Positions 5,814-6,919 of a stretch of DNA of 6,919 nt are shown one piece after another (the stretch's first letter is position 1; each line of letters begins with the position of its first letter). A model generated the notes under the pieces. It saw only the letters and a list, made by a program, of their open reading frames with translations, was not told the DNA's origin and did no database searches. The translations under genes were made by a program, and so were the position numbers. This DNA comes from Cytophagia bacterium (GTDB lineage: Bacteria; Bacteroidota; Bacteroidia; Cytophagales; Cyclobacteriaceae): assembly GCA_013373005.1 (NCBI GenBank), contig JABXIP010000420.1, positions 1-6,919 of the forward strand. The letters run 5' to 3'.

Positions 5814-6868
5814 TGGCGAAAACTTTAATTACTGGAACAGCTGGTTTTATCGGCTTTCATTTAGCTAAAAGACTATTGGAAAGAGGCGATGAAGTGGTAG
5901 GCTTGGATTCAATCAACGACTATTACGATGTCCGAGTGAAACATGGCAGATTAGCCCAAACGGGAATCAAAATTCAAGATATACAGTATGGTAAGCTTAC
6001 CCAAAGTGCTAAATACCCGAGTTATAGATTTATTCAGTTGCAACTGGAAGATGCTGAAAACTTGAATCAGCTTTTTGCTTCTGAGCAATTCGATACTGTG
6101 ATCAATTTGGCAGCACAAGCAGGAGTAAGATATAGCTTAGAGAATCCAAGAGCTTACATTGACAGTAACATTGTTGGCTTTGTAAATATTCTAGATGCTT
6201 GTAGACACAATGAAGTTAAGCATCTGTCATATGCCAGTAGTTCATCGGTTTACGGCTTGAATGAAACCATGCCATTCTCGATCCATCATAATGTGGATCA
6301 CCCAATCAGTTTATATGCAGCCAGCAAGAAGAGTAATGAATTGATGGCTCATACCTACAGTCACCTATTTAATCTCTCCACAACTGGTTTGCGATTCTTC
6401 ACGGTTTATGGGCCTTGGGGAAGACCAGATATGGCGCTATTTCTTTTCACTAAAGCAATTTTAGAAGGGGAACCTATAAATATATTCAACAACGGAGAGA
6501 TGTCTAGGGACTTCACTTATGTTGATGATATTGTTGAAGGAATTATCAGAGTCAATGATAATCCGCCTAAAGGAAATCCTGAGTGGAGTGGCAAGAATCC
6601 TGATCCAGGAACTGCAAAAGCACCCTACGCTGTCTACAATATTGGAAATAATTCTCCCGTAAAACTGATGGATTTTGTGTCGATTATTGAAAAAACTCTT
6701 GGGGTGGAAGCGAAAAAGAATTTTATGCCAATGCAGCCGGGTGACGTAGCTGCAACTTATGCTGATGTTCAAGATTTGATTGACAATCTTGGATACAAGC
6801 CCCAAACCAGTTTGGAATATGGTGTAGGAGAATTTGTGAAGTGGTACAAAGAGTTTTATAAGGTATAA
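5813..6868 (+). CDS. NAD-dependent nucleotide-sugar epimerase, UDP-glucuronate 4-epimerase-like
   Basis: An extended short-chain dehydrogenase/reductase of 351 residues. The NAD-binding motif GTAGFIG is at 8-14, and LDSINDYYDV at 31-40 is typical of the UDP-glucuronate 4-epimerase group (LpsL/GalE-like). LAAQAGVRYSLENP is at 99-112, the serine-rich catalytic strand ASSSSVYG at 141-148, and the YxxxK pair is Tyr168 and Lys172. LRFFTVYGPWGRPDMA then gives the substrate loop, followed by RDFTYVDDIVEGI. The protein is complete. It should invert C4 of a UDP-uronic acid, taking the carboxylated product of the dehydrogenase. It is not close to TviC, the usual epimerase partner of TviB, so whether it acts on UDP-GlcA or on the N-acetylated uronate is open. 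The start overlaps the dehydrogenase stop (TAATG), and the stop overlaps the next gene the same way. Confidence 0.92.
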   Translation: MAKTLITGTAGFIGFHLAKRLLERGDEVVGLDSINDYYDVRVKHGRLAQTGIKIQDIQYGKLTQSAKYPSYRFIQLQLEDAENLNQLFASEQFDTVINLAAQAGVRYSLENPRAYIDSNIVGFVNILDACRHNEVKHLSYASSSSVYGLNETMPFSIHHNVDHPISLYAASKKSNELMAHTYSHLFNLSTTGLRFFTVYGPWGRPDMALFLFTKAILEGEPINIFNNGEMSRDFTYVDDIVEGIIRVNDNPPKGNPEWSGKNPDPGTAKAPYAVYNIGNNSPVKLMDFVSIIEKTLGVEAKKNFMPMQPGDVAATYADVQDLIDNLGYKPQTSLEYGVGEFVKWYKEFYKV

Positions 6869-6919
6869 TGGAACCAATAAGAATGGTTGACCTTATCGGT
6901 CAATACAATAAAATTAAGG
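6868..6919 (+). CDS. N-terminus of a probable DegT/DnrJ/EryC1 sugar aminotransferase
   Basis: Only 17 codons are present before the right edge: MEPIRMVDLIGQYNKIK. The pattern MVDL-x-GQY-xx-IK is the usual opening of DegT/DnrJ/EryC1/StrS PLP-dependent sugar aminotransferases such as WbpE, where a short strand leads into the first helix. The ATG overlaps the epimerase stop by one base (TAATG), as at the previous junction, which supports a real gene of the same operon. Such an enzyme would put an amino group on a keto nucleotide sugar, usually on UDP- or dTDP-linked substrates. The catalytic lysine and all domain evidence lie outside the window. Confidence 0.6.
   Translation, partial: MEPIRMVDLIGQYNKIK

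Noticed and set aside
6461..6877. 138-codon minus-strand open frame opposite the epimerase
   Set aside because: It lies antisense within the conserved epimerase and its start. The translation is an Ile/Phe/His-rich mixture without recognisable motifs, so it is treated as a shadow frame.

Overview
The window looks like chromosomal DNA from a member of the Bacteroidota, most likely a marine or environmental Cytophagales- or Flavobacteriia-like organism. This is inferred from three things. The protein sequences read as Bacteroidota-type versions of CcmB/CcmC, CysD and CysN. The base composition is AT-leaning, with few Shine-Dalgarno sequences in front of first genes. Intergenic sequence contains matches to the Bacteroidota -7 promoter motif TAnnTTTG. 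No genus can be named from the sequence alone.

Layout. (1) Positions 1-1464, minus strand: a cytochrome c maturation operon reading ccmB, ccmC, then a ccmD-like gene that runs off the left edge. (2) 1465-1599: a divergent intergenic region with candidate promoters for both directions and an imperfect inverted repeat. (3) 1600-4377, plus strand: a compact sulfate-activation operon cysC-cysD-cysN (APS kinase, then the small and large subunits of ATP sulfurylase), with a 1-nt gap and a 1-nt overlap between genes. (4) 4378-4532: a 155-nt gap with a 9-bp perfect hairpin, a second 6-bp hairpin, a promoter-like -7 box and a 27-codon small open frame. (5) 4533-6919, plus strand: the start of a nucleotide-sugar operon. 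It holds a TviB/WbpO-type UDP-HexNAc 6-dehydrogenase, a UDP-glucuronate-4-epimerase-like SDR protein, and the first 17 codons of what looks like a DegT/DnrJ/EryC1 aminotransferase. All three are joined by TAATG overlaps.

How the genes work together. CcmB/C/D belong to the system I heme delivery pathway for c-type cytochromes and are unrelated to the rightward genes. CysD/CysN make APS from sulfate and ATP, and CysC phosphorylates APS to PAPS. No PAPS reductase or sulfite reductase is visible. The next operon makes acidic and probably amino-sugar nucleotides for a surface polysaccharide. The adjacency suggests, but does not prove, that PAPS here feeds sulfation of an exopolysaccharide, capsule or O-antigen. 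I see no mobile element, CRISPR array, tRNA, rRNA or broken gene, and no clearly unprecedented system. The points most worth a second look are the sulfation/polysaccharide link, the interleaved divergent promoters, and the substrate question for the dehydrogenase-epimerase pair.
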